64,000 nt of DNA from an uncultured Caulobacterales bacterium (GCA_937929915.1 CALFUN010000017.1:62001-126000); one strand, 5' to 3'. Shown: positions 18,203 through 28,409, counted from the stretch's first letter. Translations and numbers: made by a program. Notes: generated by a model from the sequence alone, not told the origin.

Positions 18203-19597
18203 ATGACCTATGCTGATTCACCACCTGCCTTTCATAAAACACCGAAAGTTCGGGTAAGATCACCTATTAAAGTTCTGGTTATTACTGATAATACAGATGC
18301 AATCAAGGATACGATTGCCGAGCTAAGAACGCTCGACATGGATGTGCAACTTGCCTTATTTGATGGCTTGAAACTAGCCTCTATCCCTCGGCAATGCCCT
18401 GATGCGGTTTTATGCTTCTTCACAGATTATATTGAGAAGTCGGAAAGCATAGTCAAAAGCTTAAAAACGCATTTCGCACCGCGAGATGTGCCTATGATTG
18501 GAGCCGCGACACGCCCAACGAAAGTGAGCACAAGTCATTTTGATAGCATGCTTTTTGCGCCCATGCACAGCTCTCAAATCGCAAACCGTGTCCATTCAAT
18601 GATCAGACTCGGCCATATGGAAGCTGAAATCACGCGGCGCATCGACACGTTAAATGAAGATTTCGGCTATGAGACACACCTCCCTAACGCTCTAAGTCAT
18701 AGACCTTTTCAAATATTATTTGTCGGCAAGGCCACGCCAGCTTTCATGATAGTCATTAATGCCTTGCAAGAAAAAAATGTGAAAGTCATAGCCGCCTTTA
18801 CCTCATTCACAGCCTTTGACTATCTACATGAAGAACGGTTTGACGCGGTTGTCATGAACGCTTTGGATCATGCCGAACCCGCCTTATCAATTTCACAAAC
18901 AATGCGCCGTAATTCTGCGCTTTACCATATACCGACATTATTCTTAGTAAAGCCTGATAGCTTCAGAGAACAAGATAAAGCCTATGAAAGCGGCGCAAGC
19001 GATATAATTTCTATAGATGCCCCTGCGGAGGAAATTAACGGACGCGTATTAGAACTAGCAAATTATTACCGTATTCATGAGCAATTAAAATCAGAATTCA
19101 ACGCATTAGGCGGGCCAGAATGTCTGGATGAGCCGACAAAATTATTCAATGGAGCATTTTTAGCTGCCCATCTGCCGCGTATTCAACGCGCCGCAGAGCT
19201 ATCTTCTGCGGAGTTTTCTTCGATTGCCATCCGTGTTCGGCCCAACGGATTGGATGACATCAAACCTGCTTTCATGGCCATGGCATTTTCCCAACTGGGT
19301 TTAATGCTGAAAAACCTCATACGTATGCAGGATCTTGTTACGCGTATTGATGATGACTTATTTGCGATTATACTACCCAATACAACAGAATATGCCGCGC
19401 AAATTATCATAGAGCGTATTCGAAATGTGGTGGACTGCGCTGCATTTGATACAGGCGTCAAACACAATGCAGCCTTCACCATGAGCATTGAAGCTAAAAA
19501 CTTTACGCCTCATCATTATGAAAATGTTCAGGATATAAAAACCCATCTATTATCAGAATTAACTGACGACACGCCGCATTTAAAAGCTTTGGCTTAG
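18203..19597 (+). CDS. PopA-like protein: two degenerate receiver domains plus inactive GGDEF domain
   Basis: The 464-aa protein has the PleD/PopA layout. Receiver 1 (about 20-140) and receiver 2 (about 170-290) both lack the phospho-acceptor: the usual Asp position reads Phe in PDAVLCFF and Asn in FDAVVMN. The C-terminal domain (about 310-460) aligns with GGDEF, but the signature is IDDDL (382-386), so cyclase activity is unlikely. The allosteric c-di-GMP site RxxD is kept as R374-M-Q-D377 at the right spacing. In Caulobacter, PopA has this make-up and acts as a c-di-GMP effector that delivers CtrA to ClpXP. Orthology is inferred from architecture, not shown. It is not in an operon with the convergent mfd. 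Confidence 0.7.
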   Translation: MTYADSPPAFHKTPKVRVRSPIKVLVITDNTDAIKDTIAELRTLDMDVQLALFDGLKLASIPRQCPDAVLCFFTDYIEKSESIVKSLKTHFAPRDVPMIGAATRPTKVSTSHFDSMLFAPMHSSQIANRVHSMIRLGHMEAEITRRIDTLNEDFGYETHLPNALSHRPFQILFVGKATPAFMIVINALQEKNVKVIAAFTSFTAFDYLHEERFDAVVMNALDHAEPALSISQTMRRNSALYHIPTLFLVKPDSFREQDKAYESGASDIISIDAPAEEINGRVLELANYYRIHEQLKSEFNALGGPECLDEPTKLFNGAFLAAHLPRIQRAAELSSAEFSSIAIRVRPNGLDDIKPAFMAMAFSQLGLMLKNLIRMQDLVTRIDDDLFAIILPNTTEYAAQIIIERIRNVVDCAAFDTGVKHNAAFTMSIEAKNFTPHHYENVQDIKTHLLSELTDDTPHLKALA

Positions 19598-19617
19598 AAG
19601 ACTAAGACGAGTTCGCG

Positions 19618-22600
19618 CTAAACTGGCGGCACTAAGGCCAAAACAGCTTTTTCTGTACCCTTCAGGCGCGCTTTAGCCGCATCAAAATTCCCCATAACCA
19701 AAATGGTTTGATCGGGCCGCAAACGCCATCCAGAATTTTTCGTTATCGCATGCATAATCACAGACGGATCTTTTACATCTTCATGACGCATTGTGATAAC
19801 AATACCACGCGGCCCTGTATCAATCTTACTGACATGAGCCTGCCTACATAAGCGTTTGATTTTCATAACTTTCAACAACGATTCAAGTTCCGCTGGCAAA
19901 GCCCCAAAACGGTCAATCAGTTCTGCGGCCAATGCGTTACTCGCTGCATCATCTTCAATCTCGGAAATTCGGCGATAAGTCGCAAGACGTAAATTCAAAT
20001 CTTCTATGTAAGTCTCAGGGATAAGTATCGCGACACCTACATTGACTTGCGGCGACCAAGTTTGATCGGACACAACAACGTCATCGCGCAATTCCGCAAC
20101 GGCTTCTTCGAGCATATGTTGGTACAGCTCCACACCTAAATCTTTTATATGCCCTGACTGCGCCTCGCCGAGCGGATTGCCTCCGCCGCGCATGTCCAAA
20201 TCATGACTTGCGAGTGTAAACCCAGCCCCGAGTGTATCAAGTGATTGCAGTATTTTCAGACGCTGTATCGCGCCAGCAGTCGCCACATGCTCATCAGGCA
20301 TCGTCAGATAGGCATAGGCCCGCACTTTAGAGCGCCCCACCCGTCCGCGCATTTGGTAGAGCTGCGCAAGACCAAACAGATCCGCGCGGTAAACAATCAT
20401 CGTATTAGCCGACGGAATATCAATCCCGCTTTCAATGATAGATGTCGAGATAAGCACGTCATATTCACCGTCATAAAAGGCGGTCATAATATCTTCGAGA
20501 ACCCCGCCTGCCATTTGTCCATGTGCTATGACATATTTCACTTCAGGCACGGCATTGCGCAAAAACTCCTCTATGCGCGGAATATCGGCAATACGCGGAG
20601 CCACGAAATAAGACTGCCCGCCGCGGTACCGCTCGCGTAGTAACGCCTTGCGAATGCTTACCTCATCAAATGGCATCACATATGTACGCACAGCGAGGCG
20701 GTCAACAGGCGGCGTCGCGATTAAGGACAAATCCCGAATGCCAGACAGCGCCATTTGTAGTGTCCGAGGGATAGGCGTTGCTGTTAATGTCAACACATGC
20801 ACATCGGCGCGCAAAGCTTTCAAACGCTCTTTATGCTGCACGCCAAAGCGCTGTTCTTCATCAACAATGACAAGCCCTAAATCAGAAAATTTAATCGTTT
20901 TAGCCAGTAAAGCATGTGTACCGATAACAATCTCGCAGCGGCCATTCGCCAACGCCTCTTTCGTGAGTTTCGTATCTTTAGATGACACAAGACGAGAGAG
21001 CTGCCGAACTTTGACGGGCCAACCTTTAAATCGTTCCGAGAATGTTTTGAAATGCTGACGTGACAAAATTGTTGTCGGCGCAACAATGGCGACTTGTTTA
21101 CCGCTCATCGCAACTGCAAATGCCGCACGTAAGGCAACTTCTGTTTTCCCAAAACCAACATCTCCGCAAATCAATCGATCCATAGGCTTACCGCTTTTCA
21201 GATCTCCCATAATATCTTCAATAGCGCTAAGTTGATCGTCGGTTTCAGCATAAGGAAAGCGCGCGGCAAATTCATTATAGGCGCTCTCATCCATGGATAA
21301 AGGCTCAGATGTTCGCATCGCACGTTTGGCGGCGATTATAATAAGCTCTGCGGCGATCTCGCGCAATTTACCTTTGGCTTTGGCTTTACGCGATTGCCAT
21401 GCCGCCCCGCCTAACCTGTCCAGCACAGCGCCCTCACTGCCGCTGCCGTAACGCGAAAGCAGTTCGATATTTTCAACCGGCAAGAACAGTTTGGCTTCGC
21501 CTGCATATTGCAGCTCAAGACAGTCATGCGGCGCGCCGCCAACATCGAGCGTACGCAGCCCTAAATACCGCCCAAGGCCGTGGTCAATATGGATAATTAA
21601 ATCCCCGGGACTCATTGAGCCTGCTTCGGAGATAAAATTCTTGGCCTTACGCTTACGCCCGCGATTGACAAGCCTGTCGCCCAGAATATCTTGCTCTGAC
21701 AACACAGATAAATCACCAAGAGTGAATCCGTTTTCCACGGGCAAAAGCACCACGCCAGCCTGCCCCGTTTTCAGCTCATTGGCTTGTTTATCCGTTAGCT
21801 TAGGCGCTATAAAATCATGATCTTCTAAGACAGAATTTAGCCGTTCACGTGAACCTTCCGTCCAACATGCTACCCAAACTTTTTGTTTCCTCTCGCGCAG
21901 CTCTGATAAATGCGCCGTCACGGCCTCAAATACATTCATACCTTCCGTGCGCCGTTCTACGCCGAAATTACGAGCAAGCTTGCCTTCAAAATCAATCTTT
22001 TGGCCTTCGTCAGGCGCGTTAAACGGCGTATGCTTGCGCAGGCGTAATGGCGCAGTGAGATCATCCCATGCTTCATTTGATATATAAAGCTGATCGGCGG
22101 GCAAAGGCCGGTACAATCCCGCAGATTTCGCAGGATCGCCAGAGCCTGTATCTCGCGCCTCGGCATGATCTTTGCGAGAGCTATAAAAATCTTCAATCAA
22201 ATCCCAACGCTCTTGGCGGGCTTCAGATAGCAAACCATCACAGGCAATCAGAGCTTGCGGGCCGATATAATCAAATATCGTTTCTAATTGCGGATAAAAA
22301 AGCGGCATATAATGCTCAATGCCTTGCGGACGGATGCCCTCTATAATAGCTGCATAGATTGGGTCACGACTAACCCCGCCGCCAAAGGCCGCTATGTAAT
22401 TACGGCGAAAATTAGCAATATTGCTATCTGTAAGGAAAACTTCGGAGACAGGCGCAAGAGTGATATGTTCTCGCGCCTGCGTCGTGCGCTGAGTTTCAAT
22501 ATCAAAGCTACGGATTGTCTCAAGCTCGTCACCAAAAAAATCAAGCCGTACTGGTGTTTTATCTGTGGCCGGAAAAATATCAATTATCCCGCCGCGAAAC

Positions 22601-23094
22601 GCAAAATCCCCAGCCTCCATCACCGTAGAAGCGCGGCTATAGCCATTTTGTTGCAGATAACTCTCAAGCGCTTCGCGTTTGACTTCATCGCCTTGGCGCG
22701 CTGAAAACCCTGCGCCGTCTATGATGTCCCGAGACGGAACGCGCTGCATGGCTGCACTTGCTGTTGTGACGATAATTTGCGGTTGATTTGCGGGGAGCCT
22801 AAGCAGCGAATAAAGCGCCCCTGCCCGCCGAGCTGCGATTGTACGTCCTGGCGAAACACGATCATATGGCAAGCAATCCCATGCAGGCAGCGAGACACAT
22901 AAAATATCAGGCGCAAAAAAACGGCAGGCGGATATAAACGCCGCAGCACGCGTATCATCTCTTGCGATAAATAAAGCGCGCGTTCCCATGCGGCGAACGG
23001 CTTGGGTGAAAACAAGGGCATCAGCCCCTTCGGGTAAGCCCGCAGCCGTAAGGGATAACTCTGTCCCTATATAACGCGCTAATTGGATTTGCAT
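19618..23094 (-). CDS. mfd: Transcription-repair coupling factor
   Basis: The 1158-aa SF2 translocase removes RNA polymerase stalled at lesions and recruits UvrA. In order it has the UvrB-homology N-terminal region (about 1-400, with PAWDCLPYDRVSPG), the RNAP-interaction domain (about 480-570), the helicase core with Walker A GDVGFGKTEVALRA, DEEQRFGV as motif II and TATPIPRTLQ, the RIMGRVGR-like QMRGRVGRS, and a C-terminal TRCF domain. Length is normal. Its start overlaps the sdhE stop by one base, and recG is divergent, a common alphaproteobacterial arrangement. Confidence 0.97.
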   Translation of the reverse strand: MQIQLARYIGTELSLTAAGLPEGADALVFTQAVRRMGTRALFIARDDTRAAAFISACRFFAPDILCVSLPAWDCLPYDRVSPGRTIAARRAGALYSLLRLPANQPQIIVTTASAAMQRVPSRDIIDGAGFSARQGDEVKREALESYLQQNGYSRASTVMEAGDFAFRGGIIDIFPATDKTPVRLDFFGDELETIRSFDIETQRTTQAREHITLAPVSEVFLTDSNIANFRRNYIAAFGGGVSRDPIYAAIIEGIRPQGIEHYMPLFYPQLETIFDYIGPQALIACDGLLSEARQERWDLIEDFYSSRKDHAEARDTGSGDPAKSAGLYRPLPADQLYISNEAWDDLTAPLRLRKHTPFNAPDEGQKIDFEGKLARNFGVERRTEGMNVFEAVTAHLSELRERKQKVWVACWTEGSRERLNSVLEDHDFIAPKLTDKQANELKTGQAGVVLLPVENGFTLGDLSVLSEQDILGDRLVNRGRKRKAKNFISEAGSMSPGDLIIHIDHGLGRYLGLRTLDVGGAPHDCLELQYAGEAKLFLPVENIELLSRYGSGSEGAVLDRLGGAAWQSRKAKAKGKLREIAAELIIIAAKRAMRTSEPLSMDESAYNEFAARFPYAETDDQLSAIEDIMGDLKSGKPMDRLICGDVGFGKTEVALRAAFAVAMSGKQVAIVAPTTILSRQHFKTFSERFKGWPVKVRQLSRLVSSKDTKLTKEALANGRCEIVIGTHALLAKTIKFSDLGLVIVDEEQRFGVQHKERLKALRADVHVLTLTATPIPRTLQMALSGIRDLSLIATPPVDRLAVRTYVMPFDEVSIRKALLRERYRGGQSYFVAPRIADIPRIEEFLRNAVPEVKYVIAHGQMAGGVLEDIMTAFYDGEYDVLISTSIIESGIDIPSANTMIVYRADLFGLAQLYQMRGRVGRSKVRAYAYLTMPDEHVATAGAIQRLKILQSLDTLGAGFTLASHDLDMRGGGNPLGEAQSGHIKDLGVELYQHMLEEAVAELRDDVVVSDQTWSPQVNVGVAILIPETYIEDLNLRLATYRRISEIEDDAASNALAAELIDRFGALPAELESLLKVMKIKRLCRQAHVSKIDTGPRGIVITMRHEDVKDPSVIMHAITKNSGWRLRPDQTILVMGNFDAAKARLKGTEKAVLALVPPV

Positions 23095-23375
23095 TAAACG
23101 ACTTTAGGGTCAAAAGCGCATATACGCGCAAATAACGGCGTATCATAATTAGCCGGCACAGGCAGAGTGCCATTAACCCACGCATAAATATCATGATCTT
23201 TGGCGCCAAGCAGGTCTTCAAACATGGTAAGTTCAGCGTCAGATAACGCATCAATATGCGCTTTGGCAAATCCGCCTAAAATCATATCAGCCTCTTTAAA
23301 ACCGCGGTAATTCGCCCGGTACACAAGGCGTTTACGGCGAATATCTAGCTGGGTCATATCTGTGTTATCAGTCAT
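23094..23375 (-). CDS. sdhE: FAD assembly factor SdhE family
   Basis: The 93-aa protein belongs to the SdhE/Sdh5 family, which attaches FAD to the succinate dehydrogenase flavoprotein. The diagnostic RGxxE-like stretch is YRGFKEADMILGGF, followed by the acidic LSDAELTMFEDLLGAKDHDIYAWV helix region. The frame is open to a GTG at 23432, only 14 bp from the divergent recG start; I prefer the ATG at 23375 because family members are about 85-95 aa. It lies just upstream of mfd and overlaps it by one base. Confidence 0.88.
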   Translation of the reverse strand: MTDNTDMTQLDIRRKRLVYRANYRGFKEADMILGGFAKAHIDALSDAELTMFEDLLGAKDHDIYAWVNGTLPVPANYDTPLFARICAFDPKVV

Positions 23376-23446
23376 GCTCGGCGCTTTATCGAAAAATCGT
23401 GCCTCTGTCACTTGCAGATACGTAATTCTCACGGCATTTAGAACTT

Positions 23447-25540
23447 ATGTCGCGCCCTGCTGAACTTTTTCCTTATTTCGCTGATGTGCGAACCCTAAAT
23501 GGGGTTGGTGATAAGACTGGCGAAGCTTTGGGCCGCGCTATGGGGACGCGGCTGCGTGATTTGATTCTAACCCCGCCGCATAGCTTGATTGATCGCAGCT
23601 ACCGCCCAACCATAGCTGGTGCAATCGCAGGTGATATAGCCACATTTCAAGTCACAATCGGCTCGCATATTGTACCGACACATAGAAATCGTCCATATCG
23701 CGTGCGCGTATTCGATGAAACAGACAATATGATGCTAGTATATTTCAAAGCCCGCAAGCCACAAATGGAGAGCCTTTTACCCGAAGGGTCTACGCGTTTG
23801 ATTTCAGGTAAATGTGAGGTGTTTAATACAGAGATACAAATGACGCATCCTGACTATGTTCTATCCATGGACAAAGCGGATAGTTTGCCAATTTATGAAA
23901 CGCTTTACCCGCTCACAGCAGGATTATCACAAAAGGTGGCGCGCAAAGCGGTCAATGCGGCGCTTGATATTGCACTGCAATCTGAAAATTTGGGCGAATG
24001 GCTCGATCCTGCCTTTGTAAAGCAGCAAGATTGGCCAGATTTTCGCAAAGCCATTCATCTGCTACACCGCCCGCAACATCCTGTTGATATAAATAGCACA
24101 AGCCCGATCCGGCGCCGGCTAGCCTATGATGAACTTTTTGCCAAACAACTCGCTATGGCTTTGGTGCGTGAAAGCAACCGTGCCATGAAAGGGCAGACTT
24201 TAAAGTCAGATGGCACATATGTTGACGATGTTCTGCGCGGCGCGCCCTTCCCGCCAACTGGCGCGCAAATAAAAGCCTTTGAAGATATAAGATTAGATAT
24301 GTCATCACCTGATCGCATGGCGCGCTTACTGCAAGGCGATGTCGGGGCGGGAAAAACCTTTGTCGCAGCGCTGGCTTGCGCTTATGCAGCCGAAGCTGGC
24401 GTACAGGTTGCGCTTATGGCTCCAACTGAAATTCTCGCACGTCAGCATGTCGAAACGCTTAAAACCTTTCTAGATCCAGCGGGCCTAACCGTCGAAGGCG
24501 TGACGGGCCGTGATAAAGGCAAAGCGCGCACGGCACTCGCAACAGGTATGAGCGAAGGCTATATTGATGTTATTGTCGGCACGCATGCTTTGTTTCAAGA
24601 TAAGACCATCTTCAAAAACCTCGGTTTGGTTATCATTGATGAGCAACATAGATTTGGTGTGCGTGATCGGTTGCGTCTGGCTCAAAAAGGCACCGCACCT
24701 GATTTGCTTGTTATGACTGCAACGCCCATACCGCGCACATTAGCGCTGACGAGTTATGGTGATTTAGACATTTCGATTTTAGACGAAAAACCTGCGGGCC
24801 GCTTACCGATAGATACGCGTATCTTACCGCTACAAAAACTCGATAATGTCATAGACGGTATTGGCCGCGTGATTGAAAAAGGCAATCAGGTCTATTGGGT
24901 TTGCCCGCTGGTCGAAGATAGCGAGGTGATTGATTTAACCTCCGTCGAAGACCGTCACAGACAGCTTACCGCTATATTTGGTAACCGCGTCGGATTGCTA
25001 CATGGCAGATTATCCGCGCAAGAAAAAGAAGCCATGTCACTGGCTTTTAAAGCTGGGCGTTATGACATTCTGGTTGCGACAACTGTGATCGAGGTAGGCG
25101 TAGACGCTCCCAATGCGACAATTATCGTCATAGAACATGCCGAACGTTTTGGTCTTGCACAGCTTCATCAACTACGCGGACGTGTGGGGCGTTCTGACAA
25201 ACCTTCATCTTGTCTGTTGCTCTATAAGGGGCCGTTATCTGTGAGCGGCAAAGCACGGCTTGAGATTATGCGCGAAAGTGAGGACGGGTTTCTGATTGCA
25301 GAAAAAGATTGGGAGCTACGCGGGTCAGGCGATTTACTGGGCGCGGCGCAAAGCGGCCTGCCAAATTTCACATTAGCGAATTTAGATAAGCATCGCGATT
25401 TACTTGAAACGGCAACGCAAGATGCACGCTTGCTCGTGCAAAATGATCCCAGCTTGTCCTCCGCACGCGGAAAAGCAGCGCGGCAACTTTTATATTTATT
25501 CGAACAAGATTACGGCATTGCCTTGATGCGCGCAGGTTAG
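23447..25540 (+). CDS. recG: ATP-dependent DNA helicase RecG
   Basis: The 697-aa enzyme remodels stalled forks and branched DNA. An N-terminal wedge (OB-fold) domain (about 1-200) carries LNGVGDKTGEALGRAMG; the SF2 core follows with Walker A GDVGAGKTFVAALA, motif II DEQHRFGV, TATPIPRTLAL, and the C-terminal QLRGRVGRSDKPSSCLLLY, then the RecG-specific RESEDGFLIAEKDWELRGSG. Length is normal. Its end overlaps the convergent DUF502 gene by 4 bp. Confidence 0.97.
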   Translation: MSRPAELFPYFADVRTLNGVGDKTGEALGRAMGTRLRDLILTPPHSLIDRSYRPTIAGAIAGDIATFQVTIGSHIVPTHRNRPYRVRVFDETDNMMLVYFKARKPQMESLLPEGSTRLISGKCEVFNTEIQMTHPDYVLSMDKADSLPIYETLYPLTAGLSQKVARKAVNAALDIALQSENLGEWLDPAFVKQQDWPDFRKAIHLLHRPQHPVDINSTSPIRRRLAYDELFAKQLAMALVRESNRAMKGQTLKSDGTYVDDVLRGAPFPPTGAQIKAFEDIRLDMSSPDRMARLLQGDVGAGKTFVAALACAYAAEAGVQVALMAPTEILARQHVETLKTFLDPAGLTVEGVTGRDKGKARTALATGMSEGYIDVIVGTHALFQDKTIFKNLGLVIIDEQHRFGVRDRLRLAQKGTAPDLLVMTATPIPRTLALTSYGDLDISILDEKPAGRLPIDTRILPLQKLDNVIDGIGRVIEKGNQVYWVCPLVEDSEVIDLTSVEDRHRQLTAIFGNRVGLLHGRLSAQEKEAMSLAFKAGRYDILVATTVIEVGVDAPNATIIVIEHAERFGLAQLHQLRGRVGRSDKPSSCLLLYKGPLSVSGKARLEIMRESEDGFLIAEKDWELRGSGDLLGAAQSGLPNFTLANLDKHRDLLETATQDARLLVQNDPSLSSARGKAARQLLYLFEQDYGIALMRAG

Positions 25541-26253
25541 CGCGGTTTGGTCTTAGACCCATTCAAATCTACAAGGTCATCATTGGATGACACCATGCCG
25601 CCTGACACAATCATTTTTGCGCCCTCTTCTGGAGTCATATCTAAAATCTGTAAATCTGTTTCTTTGACAAACAGTAAGAACCCTGATGTCGGATTAGGGG
25701 TTGTGGGTACAAAAACACAGACAAAGCCTTCAGGTAATTTCTGCGCGGGCGCGCCGCTTAAATCTGCGGTGACAAACCCAATCGCATAAAGTCCTTTTCG
25801 CGGATATTCGAGCAAGCATACGTCCCTAAAGGCACGATCTTTTTGCGCGGCTACGGTTGTTACGATTTGCTTAATCGCATTATAAATTGGGCTAACAATC
25901 GGGACGCGCGCTAATAGCCGCTCGCCCGCTTTCAAAACGGAATTGCCGATAAAATTAGACGCCACAACGCCAATCCCAAACAGCAAGATAATTGAAATAA
26001 TCAAGCCAAGACCAGGAATATCAAAGCCAATATAAGTTTTGGGATTAAGCTGTACGGGGAGTAGCCCTAAGACATTATTATCAATTTTTTGAACAATCCA
26101 TGACACACCAGACACCGTTGCGATAATCGGCAAAGCAATTACCACACCTGTGAAGAATCGGTTGCGTATCCATCTTACCAAGCGAAATTTGGTGTTATTA
26201 ACAACATCACGCGCTTTATTAGGCTTTTCACTCTGGGAGGTTTTATCTGTCAC
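25537..26253 (-). CDS. DUF502 family inner-membrane protein
   Basis: The 238-aa protein has two transmembrane segments (about 34-56, TGVVIALPIIATVSGVSWIV, and about 80-103, GLGLIISIILLFGIGVVASN) and a soluble C-terminal domain with VPIVSPIYNAIKQIV and GFVCVFVPTTPNPTSGFLLF, typical of DUF502. The function is not known. DUF502 next to recG is a conserved arrangement in alphaproteobacteria. The N and C tails are charged and probably disordered. Confidence 0.88.
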   Translation of the reverse strand: MTDKTSQSEKPNKARDVVNNTKFRLVRWIRNRFFTGVVIALPIIATVSGVSWIVQKIDNNVLGLLPVQLNPKTYIGFDIPGLGLIISIILLFGIGVVASNFIGNSVLKAGERLLARVPIVSPIYNAIKQIVTTVAAQKDRAFRDVCLLEYPRKGLYAIGFVTADLSGAPAQKLPEGFVCVFVPTTPNPTSGFLLFVKETDLQILDMTPEEGAKMIVSGGMVSSNDDLVDLNGSKTKPR

Positions 26254-26349
26254 AAGGCCAATCCATTAAATTCACGTCACCATAGCTGAATCTGCTATAC
26301 ATGACGGTCAATTTTCGTATCCATATAACCTTAAACATATGGTAGAGAT

Positions 26350-27567
26350 ATGAAAAAAAGTATCAAATTCGCGACAATACAAAAAACCCTATTGGGATGT
26401 GTGTTGTTTTTGTCATGCCTTTTGGTTACAGCCTATTTTTTTCGCGATAATATTTTCCAAAATATCCAAGATCCTGGGCAACCATTTCAAACCTACACAC
26501 CTCCAGCTGCGCCAAATTATTCAAATATGGACGCTTGGCTTGCACAGCCTGATCTGGGCGATGATCCTTATACCCATACAGCCAAAGGTGATGTGTTTGT
26601 TGTGGTACCGAGCGTATATCGCGGCGGCGCCCATTGGAACCTGCCGAGTGACGATTTAAAACGTAAGAGCAAATTACAACGCATTGTGCGGCCAAATTAT
26701 GTGTCACCTTACGGCCAAGCGGGACGATTATTCGCACCTTATTATCGTCAAGCTTCACTTTACGCCTATATGACATCACGCGAAGATGCGATACAAGCGC
26801 AAGATTTCGCCTATCAGGATGTGAAACGAGCCTTTCAATCCTTCTTAGAGAACTCCCCGCCTGAACGGCCCATCGTACTTGTCGGGCATAATCAAGGCGC
26901 TAGTCATGTGCAGAGGCTACTGGTTGATTTTTTCCAAGGCGAGCTTAAAAACCGTCTCGCCGTGGCTTATGTGATTGACTACCCTTTGCCGCTTGAAGCC
27001 TTTGAAAGCTCTCTTTCAGCTTTAAAGCTCTGCGAAACAGAAACCGATACAGGCTGCGTTGTCGCTTTTGGAACTTTCACACCCAAAGACCGCGTAATCG
27101 CAGATCGATATACGAATCGCCTGCTTGTTCATGATGGCACAGCTTATAAAGCGATTGCAGGACGTAATATTGCTTGTATGAACCCGCTTGTCTGGCAAAG
27201 CCATGAGGATTACGTGCCGCGCCGCTTGCACAAAGGCGGAGTGGCCGCGGAAGGACTGGAGCCAGATATTGATCCCGCGCCTTTAACGAAGCAAGTCGGC
27301 GCACAGTGCCAAAACGGGCTTTTACTTGTTGATAAGCCTCGGAGCCGTTCACTGCGGCGTCCCATTCAAGTGGGCGCAAAATTTCGGACACTGCCATCTA
27401 ATCTATTTTACGAAGACCTTAAGCAAAATGCCGTCACGCGCGTCAATATGCTACTTGAAAGCGGAACATTACCCAAACGTACAGGTAAGCTAGATAACTT
27501 TGATGTCATTGACGTGATTGAAAGCCCCGTTAGTCCAGTGCAGGATGTCGAAAACTCCAAAAATTAA
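26350..27567 (+). CDS. DUF3089 alpha/beta-hydrolase-like protein with Asn at the nucleophile position
   Basis: The 405-aa protein has an N-terminal membrane anchor (about 13-29) and a DUF3089 domain of the alpha/beta hydrolase clan (about 60-370). The nucleophile elbow, usually GHSQG, reads G179-H-N181-Q-G183 here (codon AAT), so the catalytic serine seems to be replaced by asparagine. The rest of the fold is intact (RPIVLVGHNQGASHVQRLL, YVIDYPLP). It may be a pseudoenzyme with a binding role, or use another residue. Reaction and substrate are unknown. Its 3' end overlaps kdsA by 4 bp. Confidence 0.75.
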   Translation: MKKSIKFATIQKTLLGCVLFLSCLLVTAYFFRDNIFQNIQDPGQPFQTYTPPAAPNYSNMDAWLAQPDLGDDPYTHTAKGDVFVVVPSVYRGGAHWNLPSDDLKRKSKLQRIVRPNYVSPYGQAGRLFAPYYRQASLYAYMTSREDAIQAQDFAYQDVKRAFQSFLENSPPERPIVLVGHNQGASHVQRLLVDFFQGELKNRLAVAYVIDYPLPLEAFESSLSALKLCETETDTGCVVAFGTFTPKDRVIADRYTNRLLVHDGTAYKAIAGRNIACMNPLVWQSHEDYVPRRLHKGGVAAEGLEPDIDPAPLTKQVGAQCQNGLLLVDKPRSRSLRRPIQVGAKFRTLPSNLFYEDLKQNAVTRVNMLLESGTLPKRTGKLDNFDVIDVIESPVSPVQDVENSKN

Positions 27568-28409
27568 GCCTTAGCTAAGTCATCGAAGCGCTTAATATCA
27601 TTGATTAAATCTTCAAATTCATCCATTGGCACCATATTCGGGCCGTCGGACGGCGCGCTGGCGGGATCAGGATGTGTTTCCATAAATATAGCCGCCACAC
27701 CAATAGAGGCTGCTGCCCGCGCCAATACAGGCACATATTCACGTTGCCCCCCGCTTGTACCGCCTTGCCCGCCCGGTTGCTGCACAGAATGTGTAGCGTC
27801 AAACACAACGGGACAGCCAAAGCTTTTCATAACTGGCAAGCCTCGAAAATCTGTCACGAGTGTATTGTAACCAAAACTCGCTCCGCGTTCGCAAGCCATG
27901 ACGTTAGGATTACCCGCCTCAACCACTTTATTGATAACATTTTCCATGTCCCAAGGGGCTAGAAACTGCCCTTTTTTGACATTCAAAACCTTCCCTGTTT
28001 TAGCTGCGGCCACGAGTAAATCCGTCTGGCGACATAAAAAGGCGGGGATTTGGAGAATATCTACAACTTGACCAACTTCGGCGGCCTGCTCGGCTGTATG
28101 TATATCCGTCACACATGGCATATCGAGGCTTGTGCGAATCTCTGCGAAAATCGGCAAGGCCTTTGACAACCCAATTCCGCGCGCTGAATGAATAGAGGTA
28201 CGATTGGCTTTGTCATATGAGGATTTATAGACAATATTGATACCTGTCCTGTCAGAAATAGCGCGCAAACGTTCGGCTGTCATTAGCGCATGGTCGCGGC
28301 TTTCCATCGCACATGGCCCTGCAAGAACCGTTAAACGCTTATCATTGCTAATTTCATAAGTGCGGCCAGTCGGTGTTTTTAATGATATTAGAGCATTAGG
28401 CGATGTCAT
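27564..28409 (-). CDS. kdsA: 3-deoxy-D-manno-octulosonate 8-phosphate synthase
   Basis: The 281-aa aldolase condenses PEP with arabinose 5-phosphate to KDO-8-phosphate for the LPS inner core. Signatures are VLAGPCAMESRDHA, YKSSYDKANRTSIHSARG, TDIHTAEQAAEVG, LCRQTDLLVAAA, NVKKGQFLAPWDM and VFDATHSVQQPGG. Length is normal. It shows that the organism makes KDO-containing LPS as well as the sphingolipids suggested further along. The gene stands alone, convergent with the DUF3089 gene. Confidence 0.96.
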   Translation of the reverse strand: MTSPNALISLKTPTGRTYEISNDKRLTVLAGPCAMESRDHALMTAERLRAISDRTGINIVYKSSYDKANRTSIHSARGIGLSKALPIFAEIRTSLDMPCVTDIHTAEQAAEVGQVVDILQIPAFLCRQTDLLVAAAKTGKVLNVKKGQFLAPWDMENVINKVVEAGNPNVMACERGASFGYNTLVTDFRGLPVMKSFGCPVVFDATHSVQQPGGQGGTSGGQREYVPVLARAAASIGVAAIFMETHPDPASAPSDGPNMVPMDEFEDLINDIKRFDDLAKA

